Source of the DNA: Dromaius novaehollandiae
Taxonomy: Eukaryota > Chordata > Aves > Casuariiformes > Dromaiidae
DNA length: 64,000 bases
Reading direction: 5' to 3'
Assembly: GCF_036370855.1 (NCBI RefSeq)
Contig: NC_088105.1
Span: 11,413,619-11,477,618 of the forward strand
Shown here: positions 23,980-36,900 of the stretch, one piece after another
Position numbering within the stretch: the first letter of the stretch is position 1
Layout of the letters: the number at the start of each line of letters is the position of its first letter
Program-made: the position numbers and the translations under genes
The notes under the pieces: model-generated
Seen by the model: only the letters and a program-made list of their open reading frames with translations
The model's database searches: none
Told to the model about the DNA's origin: nothing

Positions 23980-24960
23980 ACCGGCTTGAGCGGGAGCCCG
24001 GTCAGCGAGGGAGCCGGGCGAGGGCGGCACAGGCAGCAGGACCCACCCAGGGGGCCGCACAAGGGCCGCAGAGCCCACAGGGGCCCTGGGCTGGTGGGCA
24101 GGTGGGAGGGAGTCGGCCTTCGTGGACCCCAGCAGCACCTCTGGTTGCAGGGGAGGAAGGCGCCGGGCCCCGGCTGCGCTCCCCGGGAAGGGGCCGAGCC
24201 CGGGGGAGGGGGATCCGACCCCCACCACCATGACAGGCTCCCGCCAACAGCATCAGACCGCCATCACCGCGGGGAGTGGAAGGGGCGGAGCACAGCCGTT
24301 CCCCGCTGTCAATATTGACGGCTGGCTTGCCCAATCAGAGCACTGCCCGTTCATATTTCCCCCCTCCCCTCGCCCTTCCCGCTTTGCTGTCTAAGCGCCA
24401 CGCTGATTGGCTAGCACCCTGCACCGGAAGCTCGGGTGTCGCTTCCGGTGGTTGCTAGGCGACGTGGCCTCAGGTAGCTTCCGGGTTGTGGGTGGGTTTC
24501 CGGGTGCGGGGCGGTGGCACCGGGAGAGGGGCGGGCGGGCTGGCGGGGGCACCATGAGCACCATGTTTGCCGACACCCTTCTCATTGTCTTCATCTCCGT
24601 GTGCACTGCGCTGCTGGCTGAGGGTGAGCGCCACCGCCGCGGGGCTGGCTGCGGTGTCGCCGGCCTCGCCTCCACGGCCGCTGGGGGCCGCCCCGGCTGG
24701 GCCCGGGGGTGCGGGCCCGGTGCTGGGGGCTGGGGGGCGGGGCTCCAGGGCTGGTCCTGGCTCGCGCCGTGGCGGTGCCCTCGGCCGCTTTCTCCTGTGG
24801 GCGCAGCGCGGCGTGGAAGGTGTTGGGAGCGACTGGCAGGAGGCAGCGTCTCCCCTCCTGCAGCGGCGCGAAGGGCAGGCCCGGGGCAGCGGGCGGGAGA
24901 GTCGTGTTGGGCCGCAGGCGGAAGAGCGAAGGTGTGAAAAAGGCTCTGGTTAGTCAGGCC
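23980..24960 (+). promoter_or_regulatory. TMCO1: TMCO1 CpG-island promoter
   Basis: A CpG island flanks TMCO1 exon 1. Within 230 bp of the ATG are two NF-Y CCAAT elements in opposite orientation (ccaatcag near 24331, ctgattgg near 24403). Three ETS/GABP-type elements also occur (accggaag 24423-24430, cttccggt 24442-24449, cttccggg near 24478). An RFX X-box-like GTTGCTAGGCGAC lies at 24451-24463. These fit a TATA-less housekeeping promoter. Motif calls are by eye. Confidence 0.8.
24554..24623 (+). CDS. TMCO1: TMCO1 coding exon 1
   Basis: It encodes MSTMFADTLLIVFISVCTA through E23 plus one base, covering the first half of membrane segment 1. The donor is a consensus gtgagc. Confidence 0.97.
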
Positions 24961-27900
24961 CAGGTGAGGTCGAGCACCTGGGCACAGGCAGAGCGTAGAA
25001 AGCTTAGAGGAGAGCGGGCTTGACCACACCAGACCTATGAGGCAAAGTGGGGGGAACTGGGTGTGTATAGTCTAGAAGGAAAAAGGTTTTGGGAGGATGC
25101 GATAACAGTGTTCGGTGCGTTTCTGTAAAGTGGGCGTTCGTGGTTTTCTGTGACTGTTCTGGGAAGGATGTGAAGAAAATAGCCACATTTGAAGAATGAA
25201 AATTAAGATGATTTAGATGGGCAGTTTGAAAAGGCTTTCTAAACAGCAGGGTGGTAAAATGATAGGTTACCTAGGAATACGTGATATTGTTCCTACTGCA
25301 GGTTTCTAAGAACAGGTTGGTCAGATACCTTTTGGGATAGTCAAAGCCAGAGGCTGCTCCTTCCTCCTAAGCCATATCCCAAAATCTTCTAACATCCCAG
25401 AGCTGCAAGATACTGTCTTTAGAGAACCAGGGTTAGGGAAACTCCAAAGCAGAATCTGATACATGTTTTGTAGGAGTCCTGTGCAGTGCCTTTGGGGTAA
25501 GATGCTGTACACATTGATTACATCTTGCAGGACAAAGCTCTGTTCACCTCAGGAGCACCTGGGGGGGTTCCCTTTTGTGCAGCTGGGCATCCCAGGGACT
25601 CAGCAGCAGACCTCTGTTATCAAACAGGGAGCAAAGGCCTTGCATAAGAGCTCAGGTTAAACGTTTCACAAGCCAGAGGTCAAGCACTTTTAGTGCAGTC
25701 ACTCTTGATCATGTTTTAGTGTAAAGAGTTAGACTGGAGACTCTCTTCAGGTCTCTTCTAGCCTAATATGTCTGTTCTCCTTTTTGAAATATGTTACTAC
25801 TAATGGTTGGGTCCTTGTAGGAGCTGGGTTTATGCTTCTCACCTTAATTAAGTCCTATGAAAATGCAGAACAAAAAGATGTTTATTGCCTTAATCAACTT
25901 CCAGTTTTAAGAGGAGTGACAGCTGGTAAATATAAGCAAGAAGGGACTACATAAGTCCTACAGAACAGCAGAGCTTGGTAACATAGTTGGTAACTTTCAG
26001 TCATTTATGGGCATTGGTGCTACATGGAAACTTGAAAAAGGGATTTGTAGGAAAGTGATGATGTGGCTTGCTGGTGATTTTGGGGACCTTTGTTGTATTA
26101 TAATGTGGTTTTGTAGACATAACATATGTATTCTCTAACTCATATTTTTATTTGTTGCAAGAGGACCTTACTTACCTAGTGACATGGTGGATGTTTGTTT
26201 CAGGTATAACTTGGGTGTTGGTTTACCGAACAGACAAATACAAGAGATTAAAGGCTGAAGTGGAAAAACAGAGCAAAAAATGTGAGTACCTTTCAGATAT
26301 GAGAATGTCTGCTCTTCTCGTTATATCCTGCTTTAGCAGATATCAATTCGACTATGGTCTGCATTCTGATTAATTCCTGCTATCTTCCATGTTAAAGAGG
26401 AGAAGGGAACTTTCTTCATCTTGGAGTTCTTTGGAGCCTAATATTAGAGGGTCTGGAAACTGGGTACTGAAGGGACTTATTTCTGTCCCTAATCTTTTCA
26501 CTTTGCTAGAGGGAGGGTTAGTACTAAGACCTATCTTGTCCAAATTGGCCCTCCTCTAATGGAGGACAGGAGGGAGTAAATGGAGGATAGGAGGGAGTTA
26601 GAGATCAGTATTGGCCTCTCTTCTTCTGAGCACGAGTAGCTAGTGTCTATATATACATGTATATATATATATAGCTTCTTTTAGATGCCCAAAATAAATC
26701 CAAGAATGCTGTTTCTGCTTTTCAAGAATGGAGGAGGGGAGATTGAGATCTCTAGTAAGAAAAAATTGAGGCTGAATGAATACCATGAGAGGTAAAGCAT
26801 AATATGTAAAGAGTAAAAGTGAGGATTAATGATGTGGGGTGAGTAAAGACAAAATCATGATAGAAAGAAGGGTCTGAGATATCATCTGATACAGAAATAA
26901 ATCATACTAGTGTAAACTAGAAAAAAAATCAAATCAGTTAAAGTTCCAGGTCACTTCTCCAGGGAAGAAGAAGGGAGCAGAATGAAGAAGAGGGTGGGCA
27001 ATCAGAAGATGAGCAGCAGATATTAAAAATGAGAGGAAATGGTAAACAGGAGGATTTGAGCAGGGAGTGTTTCAGTGGACCTGTCTGTATCAGAGCCTAA
27101 GAGAAGGAGCAGAAATTCAGCTAAGCTTTTGGACTCAGTTGTGTGTACCCTGTGCAAGTTGCAGCAATGAGAGATGGGCACAGAAGAACTGTGGCTGAAC
27201 CTGAGCTGCTTTTACATTAGAAATGTTTCAGCAAGATGTAAACACTCCTAGTGGGTGAGACACCAATATTATAAAACCGTGTTCTTTCCAGTCTAGCTTG
27301 TTCCAGCCTTCTGCTGGGCCAGATAAGCCAAAGAGTGAAAGTGTAGTCATGCTTTCATCTCAGCTTCTAAATTAGGGACTTTTGTCCACACAGCTGTATC
27401 AGAAGGAGATTGCATCTCCACCAACTCCACATTAGTTCCACTTGATAACAAAAACCTGTAGTGTAGAACTAGCCCCAGAAGGGCAAATTAGAGAAGCAAC
27501 TGAAACCCAGCTGAAAATGAGTTAATGTCCCAGTGTATTTGTGCTGTGGAACTCAAAAGGAGTTAGCATGGCTTAATCTCTGGGATTTAATGATTGGTTT
27601 TTATAGCTCTTGATACTAGGCTGTAGTCTGTGAAGGGAAAGGTATGCAGTTCATGCATCTCAAAATTAGTTTCCAGCTTCTGTGTTTGATTCCTTCCCCC
27701 TGCCTCCCAGGTGAAACAGAATAACAAGGCATCACTAAAAATTCTGGTTTGTTGTTGGGGGGGGGGGGGGGGAAGGTTGGCTTTTTTCCTCTTTCCCCCC
27801 TCTAATGCACTAAGAAGCACTGTCTAATGGCTTATAGACAATTTGCAAAGTAGACAACTTTGGTCACACCCTTCATCCATTAGCTAACGCATCAGAAACA

Positions 27901-30900
27901 GGAAAAAACACGTGTGCGATCTTTAAGTTCTCCCATGACAGTCCCAAGAATCCTTACAGTCTTCAAAAAAAAAATGGGCCAAGTAGTATGTTTGGGCAGA
28001 CATTGTTACTCATCGTTCTTAGTTTCATCGTTCTCTACCTTTTCATTTCTCTTGAGAATTACAATGTTGTCTGAGACTGGTTTAAAAAAAAGTGATAGCA
28101 AGTGTTCTGAGGTAAATGTGGTGGTAAACTTGCATGGCTGAAGTACATCTGCTATCAGAAGGGTTTCTGCAGAAGTGTTGTTGTGTTGTGGGTGTTCCTG
28201 CAGACAGGCTTGTCAGACTGTCTGATGCTTAGTTATTTGTCCTGCACAAACCATTAGGGAATTAGAGCTGTAGAGTACCTCAAGGATGGCGTAAGGCTCA
28301 ATAGTGCTGTTTAGAGTGAAGCTGTTATCCAGAGGAGCCCTCTTCTTAGGGCTGGGAGCAGTAGTTAGGCCAGAACTGGGTCAAAGTGTTCTCCAACTGG
28401 GATTTGAGTTGGGGGCCCTGGGAGTATATGGACTAGGGTTGGGATAGACTGGTCAAGATTGGTAAGATAGATTTGGTTTAAGGAAGGCTATTGAGAAAGC
28501 ATTCTGTGAGCACTGGTTGTGTTGTGTCATCTGTCCAGTGTTCCCTCTGAGCAAACTTGACTGGTGTGTTCCCTTGCGTTAGCGTCCCTGTCAGATGTGC
28601 TTCTCTTATGGAAAGAGTAAACGTCAGCTCTTCTGTAGTAATGTAGTCAGACACAATTAAGTATCTTGTCTGGGCTAGCATGGCTTTCTTGGCGATTATG
28701 TGACTGACTTGCACATGACCTGCATTTCAGAAACCAGCACCACAGATCCTTGTGTGACTTGGACATCTGGCTATCTTCTTTGTTTTAGCTGTGCTGTGAT
28801 GTCACAGAAAAGTTGGAGTTGGCAGGGACCACTGGAGATCATCTGGTCTAACCCCTCTGCCCCTCAGTTAGGGTCAGCTAGAGCAGATTGCCCAGGATAT
28901 CAAGGCTCGAATATCTGTGCTGAGCTAGTACTGTATTTAGTACTACTACTACTACACTATACTACTACTTATACCTATAGTTAGTATAGGAGAAAAGTCC
29001 TAATGCTCACTTCTCTGAAGGTGATTCTGTGAGCCAACAGGAATCAAGAATATTTCTTGGTAGAGTAGACATGGTGCAGACAAATACAGTTTAGAATAAA
29101 AAGAGGACTGTTACCCGTTGTTAGGTTATAGCCATGTTTTATCATCCTCACTTACTGTAGTACTTTTGTTGTAAGTCTTAAATCAAAGCCTGTCTTTCAC
29201 TTTTTAGAAAAGACAGCTCTTCCTGCTATCAGCAGAAGAGCATTTGCAGGTGAGCAGTCCAGTTACTATATCACAGTATGAGTTAACTCTGCTGGTTTTG
29301 TAACTTAGCCTTTTTTGGTGTTGTGTTAGTTGTTTGCAGATATTTGGCAAGTGTCTGATTTGGGGTTTTAGTAACTTTGAGCTTAGGCTTTTACTTTAAA
29401 ATCTTGGGAGTGCTTCAGTACTAATTAACTGAAGAAGAATGGAGAGGTTGTGGCCAACTGCTTGGACAGCATTTCCCCTGAGAATGCCTGCCTGTGAAGA
29501 AGGGATATGAGAGAACACAGGCTTTCCTGTGTTCTGCTTCCCACCAAAAATAATCGGGAGCAGATTTTGCCATAAAGCTCTCTTCATTACACTTGCTGAA
29601 TCAAAAGTACTGTCTAAGACTAATGACAAATCAGCAAGGGTCATTTGAGCCAGCAGGGGCCCAAGGCTGCTTGGTTAACAATGTAACAGGTTCTTGCCAG
29701 AGTTTAAAATTAACCCTTTGAAATTTTCCTAAATCACATCCTGACTTTGGAAAATATTTTTGACTTTAAGTGTTTGGTTTGGTCAGTCTTGGGTAGGTTA
29801 TAAGTTGCTGATTCTGAATGTTCTTAGTACCATCTGTTCTCCAAAGAGAATAAGATGTTTGGTTTGGTATGTGGAAGAGGGGGTTGGTATCATTATGTGG
29901 AAATGATGGAATATCTTTCTTTGAACTTTGCAGTGGAAAAGAAGAAGGAAACAATAACTGAATCAGCAGGTCGACAGCAGAAAAAGAAAATAGGTAAGAT
30001 TGGAAGGCGTTCCGAGAATAAGGGGAAAGTTCAGAAACTTCTGGAAGTGATTGTCTGTTCCTTCTTTGCAAAACTGTTTATTTGAAGTGGTTCTTGTCCT
30101 GATGACTGGAATACAAACCCTTTTGCTTATTCTCCCAAGAGAACTGCCTCTGGATGGTTTCAGTCAAATCTGGAGAAGGGCTGCACCACTGAGAGGAGCA
30201 ATATGAAATTCCTCATTGATCCAGCTGCCTTTCTCCTTGATGTGGGCCTTTATATCCATGACTATTATTAACTGTTGTTCTCAAAGCTCATTGCTGCAGT
30301 ACACTGGCAGCTTGCAATATCTACGTGACTATATGATTGTGATTTCAGATTTTTTGTTTTGTTTCTTTCCTCATTTGAACACTTCAGGGCCAAGGGTGTT
30401 TGCCTGAGTTAGCTCTTACTGTGCTTAGATTTATTTCAACCTTGATAAGTTAGTTCTGTTCAATTTTAAGTACTGATTTATATTTCCATTCTCTTCCTCT
30501 TTCATTGTCAATATAGTTAAGTAGTTCTAGGTTGAGGTAACTCTTTAAATACAGGGCTATGCAAGAACACAATGTGGTGGATTTTTAATGGACGTTAACT
30601 TTAGAAAGTTCTGTAATCTGCAGAAGGCTAAAGTTAAACACGTAGCAAAGCCCAGTTAAATTATTGCAGACATCATTGTAGGAACACTTGTGAGAACTCC
30701 TGGGAGTTGGTTTCCTCATTCCTCTGTAACGCCAGGTAGCTGGATTAGTCATTTGATTTGTGCAAAGCCTGGGAATAATTATAAACATCTCTTCAAACAG
30801 TTCTTCCTAGGTATGAAATCTGTTATCACTGGGTTCCTGAAGGGACAGGAACCAAAACTCCTCTTGCGGATTTTCAGTTCCTAAGGTTGAATCATCCATG

Positions 30901-33900
30901 CATGGGATGAATATTGCTTATTGGATAAGGCAACTTTGTTGTTGTTACATATGGTCAATCACTTTTCAATGTGTGGCATATATGACCTTTTTTCAGGGCA
31001 CCATCCAACTCATGTTTCTAGCAGAGAATATTTTATTTGTGCTTGGGCTAAACTAATAATAGAATCTGAGGAATTCAGATGATCAGCTGATTTTTATATG
31101 CTGAAATAATCTTGTTTTACGAATGAAAAACAAAGCACAAAGAGACTAAGAACAAAACTTTGGAAATGACCACTGATTTTGTTTGCTGTGATGCTTGCTG
31201 GCCAAGCTTAAGATATTCAGACTTTTTTTTTGGTGGTTTTATTTTTTGTGCAAGTGCTGCATAACTTCGGCATCTGATTTGTTTTCAGGCAGAGCTGAAT
31301 GCTCGGTGATTCTGAAAAATCAGGTTCTAAATGTCAAGCGGGACATCCAGAAAATGACTCACAGCTTTTAACTACTTTTGAGAACTCTGGTCCCAGTGAG
31401 ACTGAATATCAAATCATTCTGCAAAATGTATCATTGTTGTAATGTCAAGATTACTTGTATTGGAGTTCCCTTAAATTTTGTCATTCTAGTTCAAAAAAAA
31501 AAATGAACCCAGACCTTACAGATAAGTCACAGTCATGGTACAGACCTGCCTCAGTTGCCATCTCTCGTGCGAAGAATAAGGCAGGATGTGTGTGTACAGC
31601 ATTGCTGGGTTATCTAAGGGATGAATCATGCATATGCACAAGGAGGTAGGATGAAAGTTGCATGGACAAACTTAACTTGGTGTTTCCTAGTTATCAAACT
31701 CTTTTTTTTTAATGGAAAAATGAACCAACTTCAATCATATTGTGCACAGATCACCATTCACAGTGCTGGAACAACAGGCCTTTGACATCATGGCACAGCC
31801 TTCTGTCATATGAGCTTAGAGAGCATGTTTTTTAGCTTATAACTTTGCTACTGTTCTCTTCTCTGGGCCACAGAAGGAAAAATGGTGACATTCCCAATAG
31901 CTCACACGAATACTTGATAGACAGCAAAAAAAAAAAATGCTGGCAAAAAATGTTATTGCTGTATCCTCTTGGTTTGTGTTCTAGTCAGCAGAAACAGAGT
32001 TAGGATTTCAGGATGCTGCTTGTTGATGACTTATCCAGCCCTTTTTCCCTGTGCCTCCACCCAGCTCCATAATATAGTGCTTAAATGCTGCTTATGCATG
32101 AGTTGTGCAGGATTAGTCCATTTACAGAAAATGGTCAGGCACCTGGGGCCTGTTTGTTCTGAATATGCAGAAATGTGTGAGAAACAGGTCAGATATATTG
32201 GGGATCTGTGCTGTATTCCTTTAATCGCTGTGTAACCTTTAGTCCATCTCAGTAAATGGTTAGTTATGTAGCAGAGGGAAAAAACAAGTATTTGTGCCAA
32301 ATGTGATTCCTAAAGAGCTGGCCTGTGCTTGCTGAAATGTCCCAGAACAAAATTCTTCACCTTGGTCAGGAAGCAGGTGTCTGGAAAATTCCTGCCTTAG
32401 GGGATGGTTTGTAGTTATAAGCAATTGGAATTACCATCAGGGATTCTAAGAAATTAGATATGAGTATTGCTGTTGCTTTGCCTAAAACATGTGGGTCCCT
32501 GTATTTGGCATCTTCTAATTGGGGTTTGAGAAGTAACTGTTGGGCTTCTGTGCTGTGGGCCTCTTGTATTGATACTTCAGCAGGAATCGACTGCACAGCT
32601 CACATGCTTGGATAGCCCTTGACAGTCCTCCTGTCTGTCTGCCTGTCTTCACTCACGCTATTCCTTGGATATTTCTTCATCATCCACCTCCTTACTCCAG
32701 CTAGGTGTTCCCTGAAAGCCTTGGCTGCCCCTCTGGATCCTGAATCTGAGAGAAGCACAGTGGGTGAGGTGGGATGGGGACATAGGACAAAAGTGGTGGT
32801 AGGTGGTAGATAACACTTTAGCCCAGAGCAACCCCGTTATGAGGGGCACAGAAGCCTTCCCCAGTATCTCACAGACAACTGGGCAGCTTTTGGAGTTTGT
32901 GGTGACTTGAGGAGAGACTAAATTTCAAAAGAAGCATTTTAAAGTGTTCCCTGAAAAGCATAATAGCACATGTTTCACTTTAAATTAATGTAGAATGCAT
33001 TTTTCTTCTCTGGAGAATCCTTCAGGTGTGATAAGGGTCCAAGATCCATTACTAAGAGCAGTAGGATGTTAGACTTGCTGAAGTGCAGCTTCTGGCTCCA
33101 TGTGCCGTTTTGGCGTCCCTTCCAAAACCTCCAAAATGAAATCCTTGCTTACATAGCATACTTGTAGTGGTGAGCCTGGTGTGCAACTAATTCAGACCAC
33201 GCTCCTTTGGAAGTGTGGTATGCAGGCATTGTCTTTGTTTTCTGGCCACATTGCTCATGCTGCTGTATTGGTTGGTTGAGTTGGCAAATTTGATATTCTG
33301 TGAATTTCTCCCCAAAGTGCTGAATGTGTGATTCTAGCCTCCTTTGTGCCTGCTTTGCCACATGTTCCTGTGGTGGAGGAGCAGTTGGCAATGTACACTT
33401 TTTCACTTTGTGCTGTCTGGCATAGAGAGCTGGAGCTGGTTTTGGAAGTGTTACTGGTTTGGAGAGCCAAGAAGGTTAAGTTTTCCTGGAAATGAAAGCA
33501 CTGTGGTTTCTAGGTTGGTATAACTGATGGTAACTGTTGTTTTTTGCTTTCCAGAGAGACAAGAAGAGAAACTGAAGAATAACAACAGAGACTTGTCAAT
33601 GGTAAGAAAATTAAAGCCTGTTCCTAACTGCTGAAGGTTTCAATCAGCAGCTTTCCAACAGAAAGACTTTGTTCGCTTGGCAGAGATGGTAGCTCCTCCT
33701 CCTCCTGACTGTTCTCTCTGAATTATGTCTAGTAGCTACAGACTTGGTATGATGTACAGAGTCTTCCAGCAGTTATCGTTTCATCTAATCCCCAGCCTTA
33801 GTTATTTTCATATTTATAAGCCTCTATAATGTTGTCAAAGTAGAATTAATTTGTGTGACTTCCTCCTGTAAGTTTTGTCTTCATAATGAGCCCACTGGTT

Positions 33901-36900
33901 TTATTATTTCTTTCCAACTCTTCCATGTGATAGTTGTATAGGCTTAACAAAGAAACAGCCTGTGGAAGGTAACAGGACAATTTTTGAGCACTTGGATCTT
34001 TTGTGAAGCAGCTGTTCACATTAATGATCCATACTCTGGCTACTGCTGCACCTAGTTGTTGACCAGACTTTTCTTTGAGAGTTCTCTGCTCTCTTCTCAT
34101 GCAATTCCTCTGGCCTTCTGAGTTGTCCGTTTTCCTTCTAGGTTACAGTGATGCTGTGCAAAGCCTGTTCTTGAGGGCATGAGCCCTTAATCCCTCAATG
34201 TAGGCCTGTTGCTTGACTTGCTCTGACCATTTTGCTTGCAGGTTCGGATGAAATCTATGTTTGCCATTGGCTTCTGCTTCACTGCACTGATGGGAATGTT
34301 TAACTCTATGTAAGTACCAACTTTCTGGATTTTTCTTAAGTTTTCATGGTGAGTATATTCTAATTCCTTCTTTATCAATTGAAGTGTTTTAGTGATGACA
34401 TGATCCATCTAAGAACTCTAGTCTGTGTAAAATGGATCAATATTTCATACAAAGATGCTGTTGTTTGATTGCAGCGTGCTGCTGTTTTGCTTGAGAGAAG
34501 ACACTGCATGTTGGAGCTCTTGAGTGCAGTCTAGACATGACCCTAACATCCTTGCTGCCTGGGGGCATCTTGATCAGGGCAAGTTTGGTGGTAGAGATCG
34601 GGCATGCAGCCACAGTCTTCAGTTTTTTCGGCTTTGCTAAGTAACATGACCAAAGAACTCTGCAAGCAAAACTGTGCCAGGCCTCCTAGCCCTTAGAAAT
34701 GGGCTGGTTTTGCAGTGTTGGTTGTTGCTCTATTTAAGGTGTTTAGAGTCGAGATATGAAGAAGTCCAGGCATGGACTCTAATCTTCCTTTGCTTTAAAA
34801 ATGGCCTGGGATTAGCCTATTGAAAAATAGCTTCTAGGTTGCATGATGATAGAGAGCTTTGTTTCAGACATGCAAAACTGGAAGATAGTGCCTACCGTTT
34901 AGAACTTGGTTCAGTCTTGAAACATGAACTTCGTACTGGTTGCAAAAGCTGAAGATAATGTGTCTGTGGTTAATATAAACTTCAGGAGACTATTTAATAT
35001 CTGGGTAGTATACTTATCCTGTAAACAGGAGTTGTCATCTTTACATTCTTGGACACCAAAACCTTTTGCTCCTCTGCTGGCAGTCCCAAGATACAGTCAA
35101 TTGTTATTTTATTACAGATCTGTGTGTGGATAAACTGGAAATGGGGTAATGTAATAGCATAACTGCTTCCGTGTGGACTCTTATTTATTCAGCTTAGTCA
35201 GACTTCAGCTTCAACCTTCTATGGAATGCTATGAAACTGAGCAGAGGAATGCAGCACCAAAGGACTGTAAAATTTGGGTACAGTCTTCGGTCATTGTCGT
35301 CTCATTTAACTGCAGTCCTGAGAGGGGATGGACATGTATCTTCAGTCATGTGCCCAGGTGTCAGAGTGTGGGACCATGATTTGTAGTGCTGTACTTGAGG
35401 CATTAAAATGTTTGCCCGGCTATCTGGGTGCAAGAGTCTCAAACCACCTACTCTGTCTAGTTTAGTAGAGTGGGAGGGTGCAGTTCAAAGGATGCTGTGA
35501 TTTATAAGTGTTACATGACTGTAAATTCTTTAAAAGTTTTAGGAAGGGATTGATCTTGGTTAAATCCTGTATGGATCCACCTTCAATATGTATTAACCTA
35601 AAAAAAAAAAATCAGTTTATTGGCTTATTCTCCTTTAAGACCACAGATTTTACTTGTCTTGCTCCTTTTTCCCCTGAGGATTCCTGTCCACACAGATGAT
35701 GTTGCTAACCACAGGACTGACATGAAGTTTTTGGGATGTTTTGCCTTTAACAGTCTATCCTTAGAGGGCATTCTGGGAACCTAAGCATGGGTATCCAGAG
35801 AGCTCAGTGGATGTTTGAATGGAAATGGCTTTCTTGCTAAGTCCAGCAGTTCAGAGGTTGTTGAATCCAAATCTAAAGATTTGGCTGTCTTGGCTTTGAG
35901 GCTAGATAGTTATATTTGTGCTTCTGGTCTTAATACGAGTTAGCAAATGCACTTATATCTGAGTGGCTGCTTTGGTGGGTTTATCTGCACTGTCTGAATT
36001 ATGTAGAATGGTTTGACAGAGCTGGTTCTCACTTATGTACTGTCATTCTCTTGATGTAGCAGAAAGAGCAGCTGCCTGTCTCAGGAGGAGAGTAAGTCGG
36101 TTATGAATTCGTGAGGCTGTGGGTGCAGTGTGAAAAGGAGAAGAGTGGCTGACACCTGCAATGACTTTTGTCTTGTTTGCTGGTCTCTTCTGTTCTTGAA
36201 CGAATTCACTGTTCTAGGGGATAGAAGGAGCAGGCATACATGTACAATGCAGACACCCAGCTGCTCTGTGACTGGGCACCTTACGTCTGCCATATGCTTA
36301 GCAGACAATAGGCAAAATGGAAATTACTGTAATAACTGGCTCTGTTTCTTACAATGTAGGTAATGGGGTGGTGGGGTGCACTGCACTGGAAGGACACACA
36401 GGTGTGAAGAAGGCAGGTTTAAACCCAAAGAGCAGAATGCCACAGTGAAGGCGGGCAGCTGAATGACTCTTGTGGCTTAGAAGGTCCTCTAGGGCAGGGA
36501 AATCTGTGGTGAGGGGTGTGTGTGTGTGGGGAGGGGGGACTCCAAGCAGATGCACTTTCTCCTGGGAGGGAGATTAGCTTCCATGTGTCTCAATTTTCTT
36601 TTGTCAAAAACGTCTTAATACAGTCAGTTCTGAACCCCTGTCGTATTCTTTTCCTGAACTGCATATCCCAGTGCTTCATGATAACTGTGAAAGCCTGCTG
36701 GAAGAAAAAGCAGGTACCTCAGGGCTCTACTGCTGAAATACTTGTCATTCTCACAGCAGGAATAACGCAGAATTTTAAACCGCTGGGGGATGTTACAGGG
36801 AGATAAACATCCGTTCCTAGGTCTCCTGCCAAACTGCCTGTGAGATGTAAACAAAGTTGGCGTGCATTTGAGCTGTAGCTGTGTGAATGCATCTCCACAG

